Positions 1 to 8,927 of a stretch of DNA of 64,000 nucleotides are shown here, one piece after another; position 1 is the stretch's first letter, and every line of letters begins with the position of its first letter. This stretch comes from a gamma proteobacterium HIMB55 (GTDB lineage: Bacteria > Pseudomonadota > Gammaproteobacteria > Pseudomonadales > Halieaceae): contig AGIF02000001.1 in NCBI GenBank assembly GCA_000227505.4, positions 516,035-580,034 of the forward strand, written 5' to 3'. The notes beneath the pieces are model-generated. The model worked only from the letters and a program-made list of their open reading frames with translations, was not told the origin of the DNA and searched no databases. Position numbers and translations under genes: made by a program.

Positions 1-34
1 TTATCGATATATTTTCGTTGTACTTCGAAGACAA
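1..34 (-). CDS. 5' end of a TPP-riboswitch-controlled gene, cut by the window edge (product unknown)
   Basis: Only about 11 codons are visible. Reading leftwards on the minus strand from the riboswitch, a GAGGAA Shine-Dalgarno sequence (46 down to 41) is followed 8 nt from its GAGG core by a TTG codon at 34-32, and the frame stays open to the window edge (begins MSSKYNENIS if TTG starts it). The GAGGAA can pair with TTCCTC at plus positions 91-96, the arrangement expected for a riboswitch that hides the ribosome binding site. No ATG lies at a usable distance. The product cannot be read. Thiamine synthesis genes such as thiC are the usual targets of this riboswitch class, but that is inference. 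Confidence 0.35.
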   Translation of the reverse strand, partial: MSSKYNENISI

Positions 35-124
35 AGTGGTTTCCTCTTTACGGTCCAATGACGGTTTACGTCTGCAGGTCGGTACTCGACGAGGAATAGC
101 AGGAGGGCCTACTGAGGCTGAGTG

Positions 125-207
125 TCCTGTTCCTACGCCGGTACTAACCGGTTCAGGTTCAACGGGTTTGCTTTATCAGCATCTCAGGCAGTGCCACCCC
201 GCAGGAA
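125..207 (-). ncRNA. TPP (thiamine pyrophosphate) riboswitch, THI element
   Basis: The reverse complement carries the conserved thi-box elements in the right order and spacing: GGGGTGGC, then CTGAGA, then ACCC, GAACCTGA, and GGTTAGTACCGGCGTAGG. The outer ends TCCTG and CAGGA pair to close the P1 helix. TPP binding to this aptamer normally shuts off thiamine synthesis or transport genes. Downstream on the same strand (toward position 1) there is no strong terminator, but TTCCTC and GAGGAA can pair across about 45 nt, so translational control by masking the ribosome binding site is likely. The controlled gene leaves the window on the left. The element lies in the divergent region before the GAF/GGDEF-like gene and does not regulate that gene. 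Confidence 0.93.
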
Positions 208-403
208 GCGTGAAGGTTAACACAAGTGCGACCCTAATTATGTTGCTTCGGATCTATGTGGCTGCTTTAGGTTGCTACAGCATTCTAACGTGACATTTAT
301 GACGTGGTGAGAATCACTCTTTAGCGTAGTTCTTTGACTTCGAGTGGGATTACTTGTGGAATGGGGCGTCGCAATAACAAACCGAGTTTGCGGAGTTGAT
401 CCT

Positions 404-1432
404 ATGAGTGACGCCGACCAAGTTGCCGATTCAAAGTCGCCGCTTTCTATTGCTGAGTTTGCGCGCCGGCAACTTGCCGTGATCGAACGTCAGATGCTCG
501 CTGCCACTGACCTGGCGGATCTCATCGATTTATCCATTACCGGACTGCGCCAACTTTCAGGTGGATCGGATGTTGAGCTTTGGCTTCATGACCCTGTCGG
601 CGAGCTCGATCGGCACCTCGATCCCGCGGGTGTGTTGTCTGGAACTGTGCGATTACTCGACGACAGCTACCCGTTTGTTTCTCTTTACAGCGAAGCGCCC
701 GAGTGGAACCGCACAACGTCAGGGGTCTTCAATGACGCTGACCTGTTCAAGTCTGCTGCAGCGATTGAGCAGACCCTCATGCTGCCAGTGCTCGATCACG
801 ACCTGCTGGTCGGTAGCGTGCATGTAGGTAACCCTCGAAGCGCTGTCATGATGGACGAGAATCAGATGGCTATGCTGTCTGATTTTGTGGCTAAGATGCC
901 TCTGCTGATTAATCGACTCGTTGAATTGGACCGCGTTCGTGACTTCGTATTACTCGATCCTGCGAGCCATGTTGCCAATCGAGCGGGGCTTTTGCGTGAT
1001 CTCGAGCGCGAGATAAGTCGTGCCCGGCGGAGCCAGAAAGCCCCACTTCTGGTTGCACTCAAACTGGTCGGCTTAGAGGGTATGGGTAATCTTTCGCAAC
1101 GACATATTCAACACAGAATCTTGAGGTCGGTTGCCGCAAAAATATCCGAGGGCCTGCGGGATATGGATGCCATCGCGAGGATTTCTGAGGATTGCTTTGG
1201 TGTCATGGTAGTCGATGCGCCCGACAGTGAGGCAACGAAAATTGTCACGCGCTGGGAGGCAGAGCTTCAAGGGCAACTCATTGATGATGGCGCAGGCGGC
1301 GTGCTTGAGTTACGCACCGAGAGTAGTTTCCACCAGTGCGACCTCGACATGCTCTCTGGTACAGATGCATCTGTGATTGCCCAACGGTTGGTGACGAGTG
1401 TCGAACAATCATTAATGTCGTCTCCCAGTTAA
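404..1432 (+). CDS. GAF domain protein with degenerate GGDEF domain
   Basis: A cytoplasmic protein of 342 aa. The N-terminal half (about 15-175) has the look of a GAF sensor domain; the C-terminal half (about 180-335) follows the GGDEF fold (LLDPASHVANRAGLLRDLE, then ARISEDCFGVMV). Where an active diguanylate cyclase has GG(D/E)EF this protein has SEDCF, and the I-site region is not recognisable, so it is probably not a cyclase but a sensor or binding partner. The start at 404 is preferred over the in-frame GTG at 344 because GGAG sits 8 nt before the ATG. It lies 100 bp upstream of the gspC-N operon on the same strand, so it may regulate secretion. No membrane segment is visible. Confidence 0.75.
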   Translation: MSDADQVADSKSPLSIAEFARRQLAVIERQMLAATDLADLIDLSITGLRQLSGGSDVELWLHDPVGELDRHLDPAGVLSGTVRLLDDSYPFVSLYSEAPEWNRTTSGVFNDADLFKSAAAIEQTLMLPVLDHDLLVGSVHVGNPRSAVMMDENQMAMLSDFVAKMPLLINRLVELDRVRDFVLLDPASHVANRAGLLRDLEREISRARRSQKAPLLVALKLVGLEGMGNLSQRHIQHRILRSVAAKISEGLRDMDAIARISEDCFGVMVVDAPDSEATKIVTRWEAELQGQLIDDGAGGVLELRTESSFHQCDLDMLSGTDASVIAQRLVTSVEQSLMSSPS

Positions 1433-1532
1433 GCGTTAGAACCGATTTTGAACGGGATCGCTGTCACTTTTCAGTCACCATTTTCTCTGCAAGCTCGGCT
1501 ACACTGTCACCTGCAGTTTTAGAGCGCCAAAC

Positions 1533-2549
1533 ATGAACAGCCTGTCCGCTATAGCCTCACAAGTGAATATCGATGCGCGTGTCCGCAACGCGGTTCGTTG
1601 GTTGGCTGATGCTGAGCGACTTCCAAAGATCCAGCGAGTTCTTTTGGTCGTGTTTGTGCTCTGGGCGATCAATAGCCTGGTTGACCTTGTCGTGTCCTTC
1701 ATTCCGAGCAGTCAGGCGCCGCAGTCGATTTCGGCCCCTATCAATCCTGCGCCCGCAGCCTCTGGCCAGTCACGCAGCGCCGAGACAATCGATGTGTCCA
1801 GTATTCTGGGGGCCGATGTGTTTGGGCCGGTTGCCGCAAACGAGGTTCAGAGCTTGGCTGAGGAAACCGTCCCCAGCAATCCTCGAGACGGTATTGAAAA
1901 TGGCGCGCGTGAGACGCGCCTAGCCCTGAAACTCACCGGGATCGTTGCCTCCACTTCCGACGGGCTGGGTAGCGCTATGATCGAAGCCAAAAAGCAGCAG
2001 GAGCTCTACTCGGTAGGTGACGCATTACCCGCGAACGGCAAGGTCACGCTTGCGAAGATTTTACCCAAACAGGTGGTTATCGATAACAACGGCACCTACG
2101 AGCTGATAACGCTATTCTCTGATAACGGGATTGCAGGAATCGTGCAGACAGCAACTAAACCAGAGCGGAGTGCGAGTACCGAAGAACCAGTCAGCGCATC
2201 CGCGCCGGCGATCGACCGGGCTCAGCAGCAGCAATTAGCCTCGCGATATCGACAGCAATTATACGATGACCCTCAATCTCTCGCGGGTTTGGTATCGATC
2301 AGTGCCGTGCAAGGAAAAGAGGGTCTCAAGGGTTATCGTTTGTCGCCCGGGCGCGATGCGAATCAATTTAGCGCGCTTGGTTTCAAATCAGGTGATATCG
2401 TTACAGCCGTTAATGGCTACACGTTGAGCGACCCCACCAATACCGTTCGTTTGTATCAATTGATGCGAGATGCGACTGATGCCACATTCGATATTGAGAG
2501 AGAGGGCGCACCCGTCTCTATCAATGTCAGCTTGAGCACGATCCAGTAG
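1533..2549 (+). CDS. gspC: Type II secretion system inner-membrane protein GspC
   Basis: GspC links the inner-membrane assembly platform to the outer-membrane secretin. This 338-aa protein has a short cytoplasmic N-terminus, one membrane segment at about 34-56 (VLLVVFVLWAINSLVDLVVS), an Ala/Ser/Pro linker, a homology region at about 85-205 that in the family binds GspD, and a C-terminal PDZ domain from about 240 (GLKGYRLSPG, FKSGDIVTAVNG). The PDZ form, rather than the coiled-coil form, is present. It opens the gspC-N operon; only 15 nt separate it from gspD. The 100 bp upstream contain a possible -10 (TACACT, 1500-1505) but no convincing -35. Confidence 0.93.
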   Translation: MNSLSAIASQVNIDARVRNAVRWLADAERLPKIQRVLLVVFVLWAINSLVDLVVSFIPSSQAPQSISAPINPAPAASGQSRSAETIDVSSILGADVFGPVAANEVQSLAEETVPSNPRDGIENGARETRLALKLTGIVASTSDGLGSAMIEAKKQQELYSVGDALPANGKVTLAKILPKQVVIDNNGTYELITLFSDNGIAGIVQTATKPERSASTEEPVSASAPAIDRAQQQQLASRYRQQLYDDPQSLAGLVSISAVQGKEGLKGYRLSPGRDANQFSALGFKSGDIVTAVNGYTLSDPTNTVRLYQLMRDATDATFDIEREGAPVSINVSLSTIQ

Positions 2550-2564
2550 GAGAATTTTTTAACC

Positions 2565-4568
2565 ATGCACGCGACGCTTGCGAAATTTAAAGCATTGATC
2601 CAATCGCTCGCCCTATTAGTGGCGCTGTGCGTTCCTCATGCTGTAGCTCAAGACTTTACCGTGAACTTGAAGGACACGGACATCCAAGAGTTTATTGAGT
2701 TTGTTGCCGACGTTACAGAGACAACGATCGTTGTAGACCCCTCAGTGAAAGGCAAAGTCAAAGTCATATCGAGTAAGCCTGTCTCTAAGGCAGAACTATA
2801 CGACCTCTTTCTTTCTATCCTAGACGTACATGGCTACACAGCGGTAAGAAGCGGTGCGGTTGTCCGTGTTATTCCGAACAAGAACGCTCGATCAGCGCCG
2901 GTCGATGTGATCTCAGGTACCTCGGTGATCAACGACGAGTACGTCACGCAGGTGATTCGCTTGGAAAATGTATCGGCTGCAAAGCTCATTCCTGTCTTGC
3001 GCCCACTCGTGCCCCAGCAGGCACACATGGCTGCTTACGCGCCGAGTAACGCGATTATCATTTCGGATATCCGCGCGAACATTAATCGTATGGAAGAAAT
3101 CATCGCGCGCATGGATCAGTCTGCGGTCAAAGAGACCGAGATCATCAAGCTGAAGTACGGCGTTGCCACGGACGTCGTAGAGATGCTCAAGACACTCGAA
3201 AAGTCCCGTGCAGGCGAAGGTGCAGACGCTAATGATGAGGCGACGCTGGTTGCAGATAAGCGCACGAATAGCGTGGTCGTAACCGCCGACGAACTGAGTA
3301 TTGAGCGCATCAAAGGCCTGATTGACTACCTCGACATCCCACTCGAGCAAAGCGGTAATGTTCGTGTGATGTATCTCGAGTACGCCGATGCAACCGAGGT
3401 TGCAGAGGTGCTCACGCGTGTCATGCAAAACCTTTCTCGTCTCGATGACGAGGCAACGGGACGAAATCGATCTGCTAACGCCTCCAAATCAACGATCGAG
3501 GCTGATGCTGGCACAAACAGCCTGATCATTACCGCGGATACCGACGAGATGGCGGCGCTCGAGGCTGTGATAGCGCGTCTTGATATCCGTCGTGCACAAG
3601 TGCTGGTCGAGGCCATCATTGTCGAGATGGAAATTGTTGAGGGGCGCGAGCTCGGTTTGCAGTGGCTATTTGCTAATGACTCCGGGTTGTACGGGAGTAA
3701 CATCAGCACCAGCGCAGCGCAGCAGGGCCGGAACGCGACTCTCGCGCAGGCGATTATTCCTGAGGACTCCGCCTCGGAAGAAATTGGGGTTCGTAATCTT
3801 GCAGGAGCCTTATCTCAGGTTCCCGGTACAACGTTCGGTTGGGGCGTAGTCGATCAGGGCTTGACCATGACCACCATCCTCAATGCCTTGGAGTCGCAGG
3901 GCAATGCAAATATCTTGTCCACGCCCAGCTTGCTCACATTGGATAACGAAGAGGCCTTTATCACTGTCGGTCAGCAGGTGCCCTTCGTCACCGGTAGTTA
4001 TACAAACACCGGTGCGGCGAATGGTGTGGCGAACCCTTTTCAAACCATCCAGCGCGAAAACGTTGGTGTGACATTACAAGTGACACCGCAGATCAACGAA
4101 GGCGACTCCGTGGTGATGGATATCGTTCAAGAGGTTTCAAGTATCTCTCAGCAGGTGCTATCTGCTTCGGACGTGATTACCAACGAGCGCAAAATTGAAA
4201 CGAAGGTGCTTGCCAAAGACGGCGATATTGTTGTCCTTGGTGGCTTGGTAAAAGACGATATTCAAGACTCGCAGCAGGGCGTACCTTTGCTATCAGACAT
4301 TCCGGTGCTTGGGAGGCTTTTCCGCAGCGATGTCGTATCTGTTACGAAGTCGAACCTCCTTGTTTTTATTCGTTCAACAATCATTCGCGACGACGCCGAC
4401 CTCGCTGGCGCGACGGCTGAAAAATACCGCTACATTCGAGAGCAACAACGCGAGCGCCGCGATCAGGGGCTGCGGTTCCTCGATGACAATGTCATGCCGG
4501 TATTACCTTCTTGGGAAGACCGGCTTCGCACTTTGCCCGAGGTGGACGAGGAGTCGATCGAGCAGTGA
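2565..4568 (+). CDS. gspD: Type II secretion system secretin GspD
   Basis: This is the outer-membrane channel subunit through which folded exoproteins leave the periplasm. The 667-aa precursor has a signal peptide (cleavage likely after AVA, residue 28), an N0 domain (about 30-105, DTDIQEFIEFVADVTETTIVVDP), three KH-like N1-N3 repeats to about 370, and the secretin barrel domain to about 625 including VPLLSDIPVLGRLF at about 573-586. The C-terminal tail is polar, the region that binds a pilotin in some systems; no pilotin gene is in this window. An AGGAG ribosome binding site lies in the gspC/gspD gap. The stop codon overlaps the GTG start of gspE. Confidence 0.96.
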   Translation: MHATLAKFKALIQSLALLVALCVPHAVAQDFTVNLKDTDIQEFIEFVADVTETTIVVDPSVKGKVKVISSKPVSKAELYDLFLSILDVHGYTAVRSGAVVRVIPNKNARSAPVDVISGTSVINDEYVTQVIRLENVSAAKLIPVLRPLVPQQAHMAAYAPSNAIIISDIRANINRMEEIIARMDQSAVKETEIIKLKYGVATDVVEMLKTLEKSRAGEGADANDEATLVADKRTNSVVVTADELSIERIKGLIDYLDIPLEQSGNVRVMYLEYADATEVAEVLTRVMQNLSRLDDEATGRNRSANASKSTIEADAGTNSLIITADTDEMAALEAVIARLDIRRAQVLVEAIIVEMEIVEGRELGLQWLFANDSGLYGSNISTSAAQQGRNATLAQAIIPEDSASEEIGVRNLAGALSQVPGTTFGWGVVDQGLTMTTILNALESQGNANILSTPSLLTLDNEEAFITVGQQVPFVTGSYTNTGAANGVANPFQTIQRENVGVTLQVTPQINEGDSVVMDIVQEVSSISQQVLSASDVITNERKIETKVLAKDGDIVVLGGLVKDDIQDSQQGVPLLSDIPVLGRLFRSDVVSVTKSNLLVFIRSTIIRDDADLAGATAEKYRYIREQQRERRDQGLRFLDDNVMPVLPSWEDRLRTLPEVDEESIEQ

Positions 4569-6121
4569 ATAGCGCCGCTGACAACATGGATCAAGTTGAC
4601 GCGCTCCCATTGGAAGCGGCAGACGAGATATTGTCTGCAGAGGCACCGGAGGCAGCCGGAGGTATGTTGCCCTTTGGTTTCTCCAAAGCGAAGCAAGTCG
4701 TTCTCGAGCGGAGTGATAGCGGTCTGGTTCTGAGTCACGTAGGCAAATTGCAAACCGATACCTTGCTCGAAGTGCGACGAGCAGCGGGCGTGAGCTTTAC
4801 GCTTGAGGAAGTTGATGAGGCAACGTTTCAGCTTCGACTGAGCGGCGCTTACCAACGCAATCAAAACCAGGCTGCGCAGGTCGCTGAAGACTTGTCGTCG
4901 GACGTCGATTTGGCGCAACTGGTAGATGAGATCCCGGATCTGGGTGACCTTGTTGATGCAGAGGACGATGCACCGATCATTCGCTTGATCAACGCCATTC
5001 TCTCTCAAGCGGTTAAAGAGCAAGCGTCCGACATTCACATCGAAACCTTCGAAGACCGACTGTCCGTCCGCTACCGAATCGACGGTGTCCTGGCTGAAGT
5101 ACTGTCACCTAAACGCATGCTGGCGCCGCTGTTGGTATCGCGCCTGAAGGTTATGGCCAAGCTCGATATTGCTGAGAAGCGGATTCCTCAGGACGGCCGT
5201 ATTTCGGTCCGTATTGCGGGCCACGCAATTGATATTCGTATGTCGACTATCCCATCGGCTCACGGGGAGCGCGTGGTGCTTCGACTGCTCGACAAGCAAG
5301 CGGGACAGCTTGAGCTCAGTCAGCTCAAGATGAATCAACAGGTGGGCGAGGGCTACAAGAAATCGTTGGCTCGACCACACGGCATTATTTTGGTGACAGG
5401 ACCTACGGGCTCGGGCAAGACCACGACACTCTACGCCGGTTTATCCAGCATCAATCAAACCTCGCGCAACATTCTCACGATTGAAGATCCTGTTGAGTAC
5501 ATGCTGCCCGGGGTTGGGCAAACGCAGGTAAACCCGAAGGTCGATATGACCTTTGCGCGCGGCCTGCGGGCGATTTTGCGCCAAGACCCAGACGTGGTGA
5601 TGGTGGGCGAGATTCGGGACCTAGAGACTGCAGAGATTGCAGTGCAGGCGTCGCTTACGGGCCACTTGGTGCTATCTACGCTACACACTAATACCGCTAT
5701 TGGCGCTGTCACCCGCTTGCAAGATATGGGTGTCGAGCCGTTCCTGCTGTCATCGAGTCTAGTGGCTGTGATGGCGCAGCGGCTTGTTCGTTTGCTGTGC
5801 ACTGACTGCCGTGAGGCTGCTGAGGCAACGCCTGCCGAGCGTGAACTTCTCGGTATCACGGGAGACGAGTCCGCAGAGCTTTACCACTCGAAGGGTTGTG
5901 CAAAGTGCAATATGACCGGCTACCGCGGTCGAACCGGTATCTATGAATTAATCGAGGTCGACGAGGCGCTTAGGACGGCCATTCATGAAGGTGTTGGTGA
6001 GCAGGCAATGCTCGAAATCGCTCGTACGAACTACCCCGGCATTCAGGCTGACGGAAGGCGCCGAATACTCGCCGGTGAGACGACGCTCGAAGAGGTGTTG
6101 CGCGTTACGTCGGTGAAATAA
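4565..6121 (+). CDS. gspE: Type II secretion ATPase GspE
   Basis: A cytoplasmic hexameric ATPase that powers pseudopilus assembly. The 518-aa product has an N-terminal GspL-binding domain, Walker A GPTGSGKTTT at about 279-288, an Asp box, Walker B/His-box region (RQDPDVVMVGEIRD then LSTLHTNTA), and the tetracysteine zinc site CTDC...CAKC at about 412-448 typical of GspE. The open frame extends upstream into gspD, but the GTG at 4565 overlapping the gspD stop (GTGA) is the natural start, with GAGGAG upstream; an ATG at 4586 is the alternative. Immediately followed by gspF. Confidence 0.95.
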   Translation: MNSAADNMDQVDALPLEAADEILSAEAPEAAGGMLPFGFSKAKQVVLERSDSGLVLSHVGKLQTDTLLEVRRAAGVSFTLEEVDEATFQLRLSGAYQRNQNQAAQVAEDLSSDVDLAQLVDEIPDLGDLVDAEDDAPIIRLINAILSQAVKEQASDIHIETFEDRLSVRYRIDGVLAEVLSPKRMLAPLLVSRLKVMAKLDIAEKRIPQDGRISVRIAGHAIDIRMSTIPSAHGERVVLRLLDKQAGQLELSQLKMNQQVGEGYKKSLARPHGIILVTGPTGSGKTTTLYAGLSSINQTSRNILTIEDPVEYMLPGVGQTQVNPKVDMTFARGLRAILRQDPDVVMVGEIRDLETAEIAVQASLTGHLVLSTLHTNTAIGAVTRLQDMGVEPFLLSSSLVAVMAQRLVRLLCTDCREAAEATPAERELLGITGDESAELYHSKGCAKCNMTGYRGRTGIYELIEVDEALRTAIHEGVGEQAMLEIARTNYPGIQADGRRRILAGETTLEEVLRVTSVK

Positions 6122-6122
6122 G

Positions 6123-7355
6123 ATGGCGGCGTTTAAGTACAGAGCGCTTGATACGTCGGGCAAAGTTGTAAAAGGCGTCCTCGAGGGTGATTCCGAGCGC
6201 CAACTACGTGCACAGCTTCGTGCCAAAAACCTCCGTCCCATTGAGGTCAGTCCTGCAAGCCGTCGAATTGCTTCAGGATCCAATGAGTCCTCTACGGTCC
6301 GTCGAGGTCTGTTCGCACCGCGACTGAGCGGCAGCGACCTGGCACTGATTACCCGCCAGCTTGCTACGTTGGTAGCCTCGGCTTTGCCGTTGGACGAATG
6401 TTTGCAGGCGGCGGCAGAGCAAACGCGTAAAGCATCAACCAAAGCGCTACTGCTTCAGGTCCGCTCCAAAGTGGCTGAGGGCCATACCTTGGCGCACGCC
6501 ATGGGGCAGTTCCCTCAAACCTTTGGCGACATGTATCGCGCAATGGTTAATGCGGGAGAGCAGGCGGGGCAGTTGGGGCCGGTTCTCGATCAGCTAGCGG
6601 ATTACACCGAAAGCCGGCAGCACACATCCCAAAAGCTTCAGATGGCTTTGATTTACCCATTCGTACTGATCGGTGTCGCAATCGCCGTGGTGACTGCTTT
6701 GATGGTGTTTGTTGTACCCGAGATGGTGGGTATCTTCGCCCAAACCAAAACCGATCTTCCGCCACTTACAGTAGCGCTTATCGCAACGAGTGATTTTCTA
6801 ACGAATCACGGCTGGCTTTTGGGTATTGGACTGGTTGCGTTGGTAATAGCTATCCAACAGCTGCTCAAACGTCCCGCTTATAAGCGTATGTCCGACAGCA
6901 TGCTTTTGCAGATCCCCGGCATCCGGCGTGTTTTGATTGGCATGGACACGGCCCGATTTTCATCGACGCTGAGTATTCTTATGGCCTCCGGGGTGCCACT
7001 GCTCGACGCCTTAAAAATTGCAGGTGCCGTGATGAATAATCTTGTCTTACGCTCCGCTAGCCAAGAGGTGGCGAGCAAGGTACAAGAGGGCTCTAGCTTG
7101 AATCGCGCCCTGTCGCAGGAGGATTACTTTCCTCCAATGATGGTACACATGGTGGCATCCGGTGAGACCAGTGGCGAGCTTGAGACAATGCTCGAGCGCT
7201 CCGCCGCAAACCAAGAGCGCGAGCTTGAAGCGACTTTAGGCACTGTTATGGGATTATTCGAGCCCATCATGGTGGTTGTCATGGGTGGCCTGGTGCTGAC
7301 AATAGTGATGGCAATTTTGTTGCCGATTTTCGACTTGAATACGATGGTGAGGTAG
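6123..7355 (+). CDS. gspF: Type II secretion platform protein GspF
   Basis: A polytopic inner-membrane platform protein that couples the GspE motor to pseudopilin polymerisation. 410 aa with two repeated GspF cytoplasmic domains (about 70-195 and 275-395) and membrane segments at about 175-203, 226-246 and 378-405. It begins one base after the gspE stop. Typical family length and motifs (GEQAGQLGPVLDQLADYTE and SGETSGELETMLERSA) are intact. Confidence 0.95.
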   Translation: MAAFKYRALDTSGKVVKGVLEGDSERQLRAQLRAKNLRPIEVSPASRRIASGSNESSTVRRGLFAPRLSGSDLALITRQLATLVASALPLDECLQAAAEQTRKASTKALLLQVRSKVAEGHTLAHAMGQFPQTFGDMYRAMVNAGEQAGQLGPVLDQLADYTESRQHTSQKLQMALIYPFVLIGVAIAVVTALMVFVVPEMVGIFAQTKTDLPPLTVALIATSDFLTNHGWLLGIGLVALVIAIQQLLKRPAYKRMSDSMLLQIPGIRRVLIGMDTARFSSTLSILMASGVPLLDALKIAGAVMNNLVLRSASQEVASKVQEGSSLNRALSQEDYFPPMMVHMVASGETSGELETMLERSAANQERELEATLGTVMGLFEPIMVVVMGGLVLTIVMAILLPIFDLNTMVR

Positions 7356-7359
7356 TGAA

Positions 7360-7794
7360 GTGAAGAAGCAAAACGGGTTTAGTTTGATCGAAATCCTGGT
7401 AGTCCTGGTCATCATGGGTCTGCTGATAAGTGTGGTTGCACCGACTGTCCTCAATAGTGCGGACGATGCGCGCGTGCAGAAAGTGCAGGCGGATTTCAAA
7501 GCGATCGAAACCGCGCTGAAAATCTATCGTCTTGATAACTACGTTTATCCTAGTACCGAGCAAGGTCTCGTCGCGCTGGTCGAGCCATCGACCCTCGAGC
7601 CAGAGCCCCGAAATTTCAAGAGAGGGGGTTACCTCCCCGAAATGCCTATGGATCCTTGGGGCCGCGAGTATCTCTATTTGTCGCCTGGTGAATATGGTGA
7701 GGTCGACATTTACTCGCTAGGTGCAGACGGTTTGCCTGGCGGCGAAGATCAGAGTGCCGACATTGGCAATTGGGGTGAGGGCGACGGCGCCTAA
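7360..7794 (+). CDS. gspG: Major pseudopilin GspG
   Basis: The main subunit of the type II pseudopilus. The 144-aa preprotein starts with GTG and has a six-residue leader MKKQNG cut before Phe by the prepilin peptidase, giving the type III signal FSLIEILVVLVIMGLLIS with the conserved Glu5. The C-terminal half carries the GspG features (GGYLPEMPMDPWGREYLYLSPG) and an acidic loop (SLGADGLPGGEDQSADIG) that binds calcium in characterised family members. GspF stops four bases upstream. Confidence 0.96.
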   Translation: MKKQNGFSLIEILVVLVIMGLLISVVAPTVLNSADDARVQKVQADFKAIETALKIYRLDNYVYPSTEQGLVALVEPSTLEPEPRNFKRGGYLPEMPMDPWGREYLYLSPGEYGEVDIYSLGADGLPGGEDQSADIGNWGEGDGA

Positions 7795-7831
7795 GTTTCT
7801 GCGCGAACGGTTCTACTGGGGAGTTTAGGAC

Positions 7832-8407
7832 ATGTCCCGGGTTCAGCGAGGATTTAGCCTCATTGAAATGCTGGCAGTCGTGTTCGTGGTGGTTCTGTTA
7901 ACCTCCCTTGTAAGCCTAAACGTCGGTTCAGGTGGTGCCGATATTAACCGCGAGAATAAGGTTCGTGAGGTTGCTGCCATGCTCAGCTACGCACTTACCG
8001 AGGCCGAACTTAGTGGCACTGATCACGGGCTGCTGATTCATCGCCTTGCCGACGGTGGCGCAAGCTACCGAGGGCTTTGGCTGAGGCGCTATGACCAGGG
8101 CTGGGCGCCGCCTCTATCGCTCAATGACGCCTTTGAAGACCTCGAGTTTGAGCCGGGAGTTGAGCTCGAATTGCAGCTTGAAGAGCAGCCGCTCGTCGAT
8201 TTCGAAATGCTCGAGGAAGATACTAATCCGCCGCCGCAGATTATTTTATTCGCGGGAGGCGAGGTAACGCCGGGTGAGCTGACGTGGATAGACGATCGCA
8301 CAGGCGATCTTCTCTACATATTGCGCTGGGACCTGTTCGGAAGAATGCAGTTCTTACCAAAAGGCATCGAGCCTGATGAGCTGTTTGAGGAGGGGGTGTT
8401 TGATTAA
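7832..8407 (+). CDS. gspH: Minor pseudopilin GspH
   Basis: A 191-aa minor pseudopilin with leader MSRVQRG cut before FSLIEMLAVV, followed by a hydrophobic helix and a beta-rich globular domain typical of the GspH/FimT fold. AGGA stands just before the ATG. The C-terminus is strongly acidic (LEFEPGVELELQLEEQPLVDFEMLEEDT), more so than in textbook GspH. The gspI coding region starts inside or just after its 3' end. Confidence 0.88.
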   Translation: MSRVQRGFSLIEMLAVVFVVVLLTSLVSLNVGSGGADINRENKVREVAAMLSYALTEAELSGTDHGLLIHRLADGGASYRGLWLRRYDQGWAPPLSLNDAFEDLEFEPGVELELQLEEQPLVDFEMLEEDTNPPPQIILFAGGEVTPGELTWIDDRTGDLLYILRWDLFGRMQFLPKGIEPDELFEEGVFD

Positions 8408-8447
8408 TCGCTTTCTCTACCAAGTCAGCTGTTCGCAAAAAGGTCGC

Positions 8448-8927
8448 ATGCGCGGGAACCACCTGCAAGAGACGTGTCTGCGAGACAAACGTCTCAAATC
8501 TGAGGACCTGCTAAACAGGCGCAGTCAAAATCATCCCACTCAAAAAGGTTTCACGCTTGTTGAGGTCATGGTGGCGCTGACAGTGGTTGCTGTGACGCTC
8601 CCGGCTTTATTGTTTTTACTATCGCAGCAGGTCGATGGTACCGCCTATTTGCGAGATCGTTCTGTGGCTCAGTGGGTGGCAGCGGATCGTGTTGCCGAGG
8701 TGCGTCTCGCAGTGGCAAAACAGCAACGCGCTAGCGAGGGTGTGATTGCAGGGGAGTCAGAGCGCGCGGGCCGAACTTGGTACTGGCGTAGCGAAATTCA
8801 AGAGACACCCGTCCCGGGCTTTATGCGTTTAACTGTCACCGTGACCTCTGAGGAGGACGAGGGTGATGCGGCGCTTTACACCTTGGATGCCTTCCTAAAT
8901 GCGGAGGGGTCAAATGCAGCAAGGTAG
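8448..8927 (+). CDS. gspI: Minor pseudopilin GspI
   Basis: A minor pseudopilin of the tip complex. The prepilin signal is KGFTLVEVMVALTVVAVTLPALLFLLSQQ, and the rest follows GspI. The start is uncertain: from ATG 8448 the leader before the cleavage site is already about 33 residues and basic, while a TTG at 8400 with an excellent GAGGAGG six bases upstream, overlapping gspH, would give an even longer leader. Leaders this long are unusual for pseudopilins. The 3' end overlaps gspJ by 14 nt. Confidence 0.85.
   Translation: MRGNHLQETCLRDKRLKSEDLLNRRSQNHPTQKGFTLVEVMVALTVVAVTLPALLFLLSQQVDGTAYLRDRSVAQWVAADRVAEVRLAVAKQQRASEGVIAGESERAGRTWYWRSEIQETPVPGFMRLTVTVTSEEDEGDAALYTLDAFLNAEGSNAAR

Noticed and set aside
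18-293. A 91-codon plus-strand frame at the left edge
   Set aside because: It runs antisense through the TPP riboswitch, has no ribosome binding site and resembles no protein family.
344-403. In-frame GTG that would lengthen the GAF/GGDEF-like protein by 20 residues
   Set aside because: The ATG at 404 has GGAG eight bases upstream; the added residues are not part of the fold.
1433-1532. Promoter before gspC and a similar TACACT motif before gspL
   Set aside because: Both have a fair -10 but no -35 at the right distance.
2913-3428. 171-codon antisense frame within gspD
   Set aside because: A shadow of a well-supported secretin gene; no start signal or similarity.
4463-5038. 191-codon antisense frame across the gspD/gspE junction
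   Set aside because: Antisense to two conserved genes and lacking a start signal.
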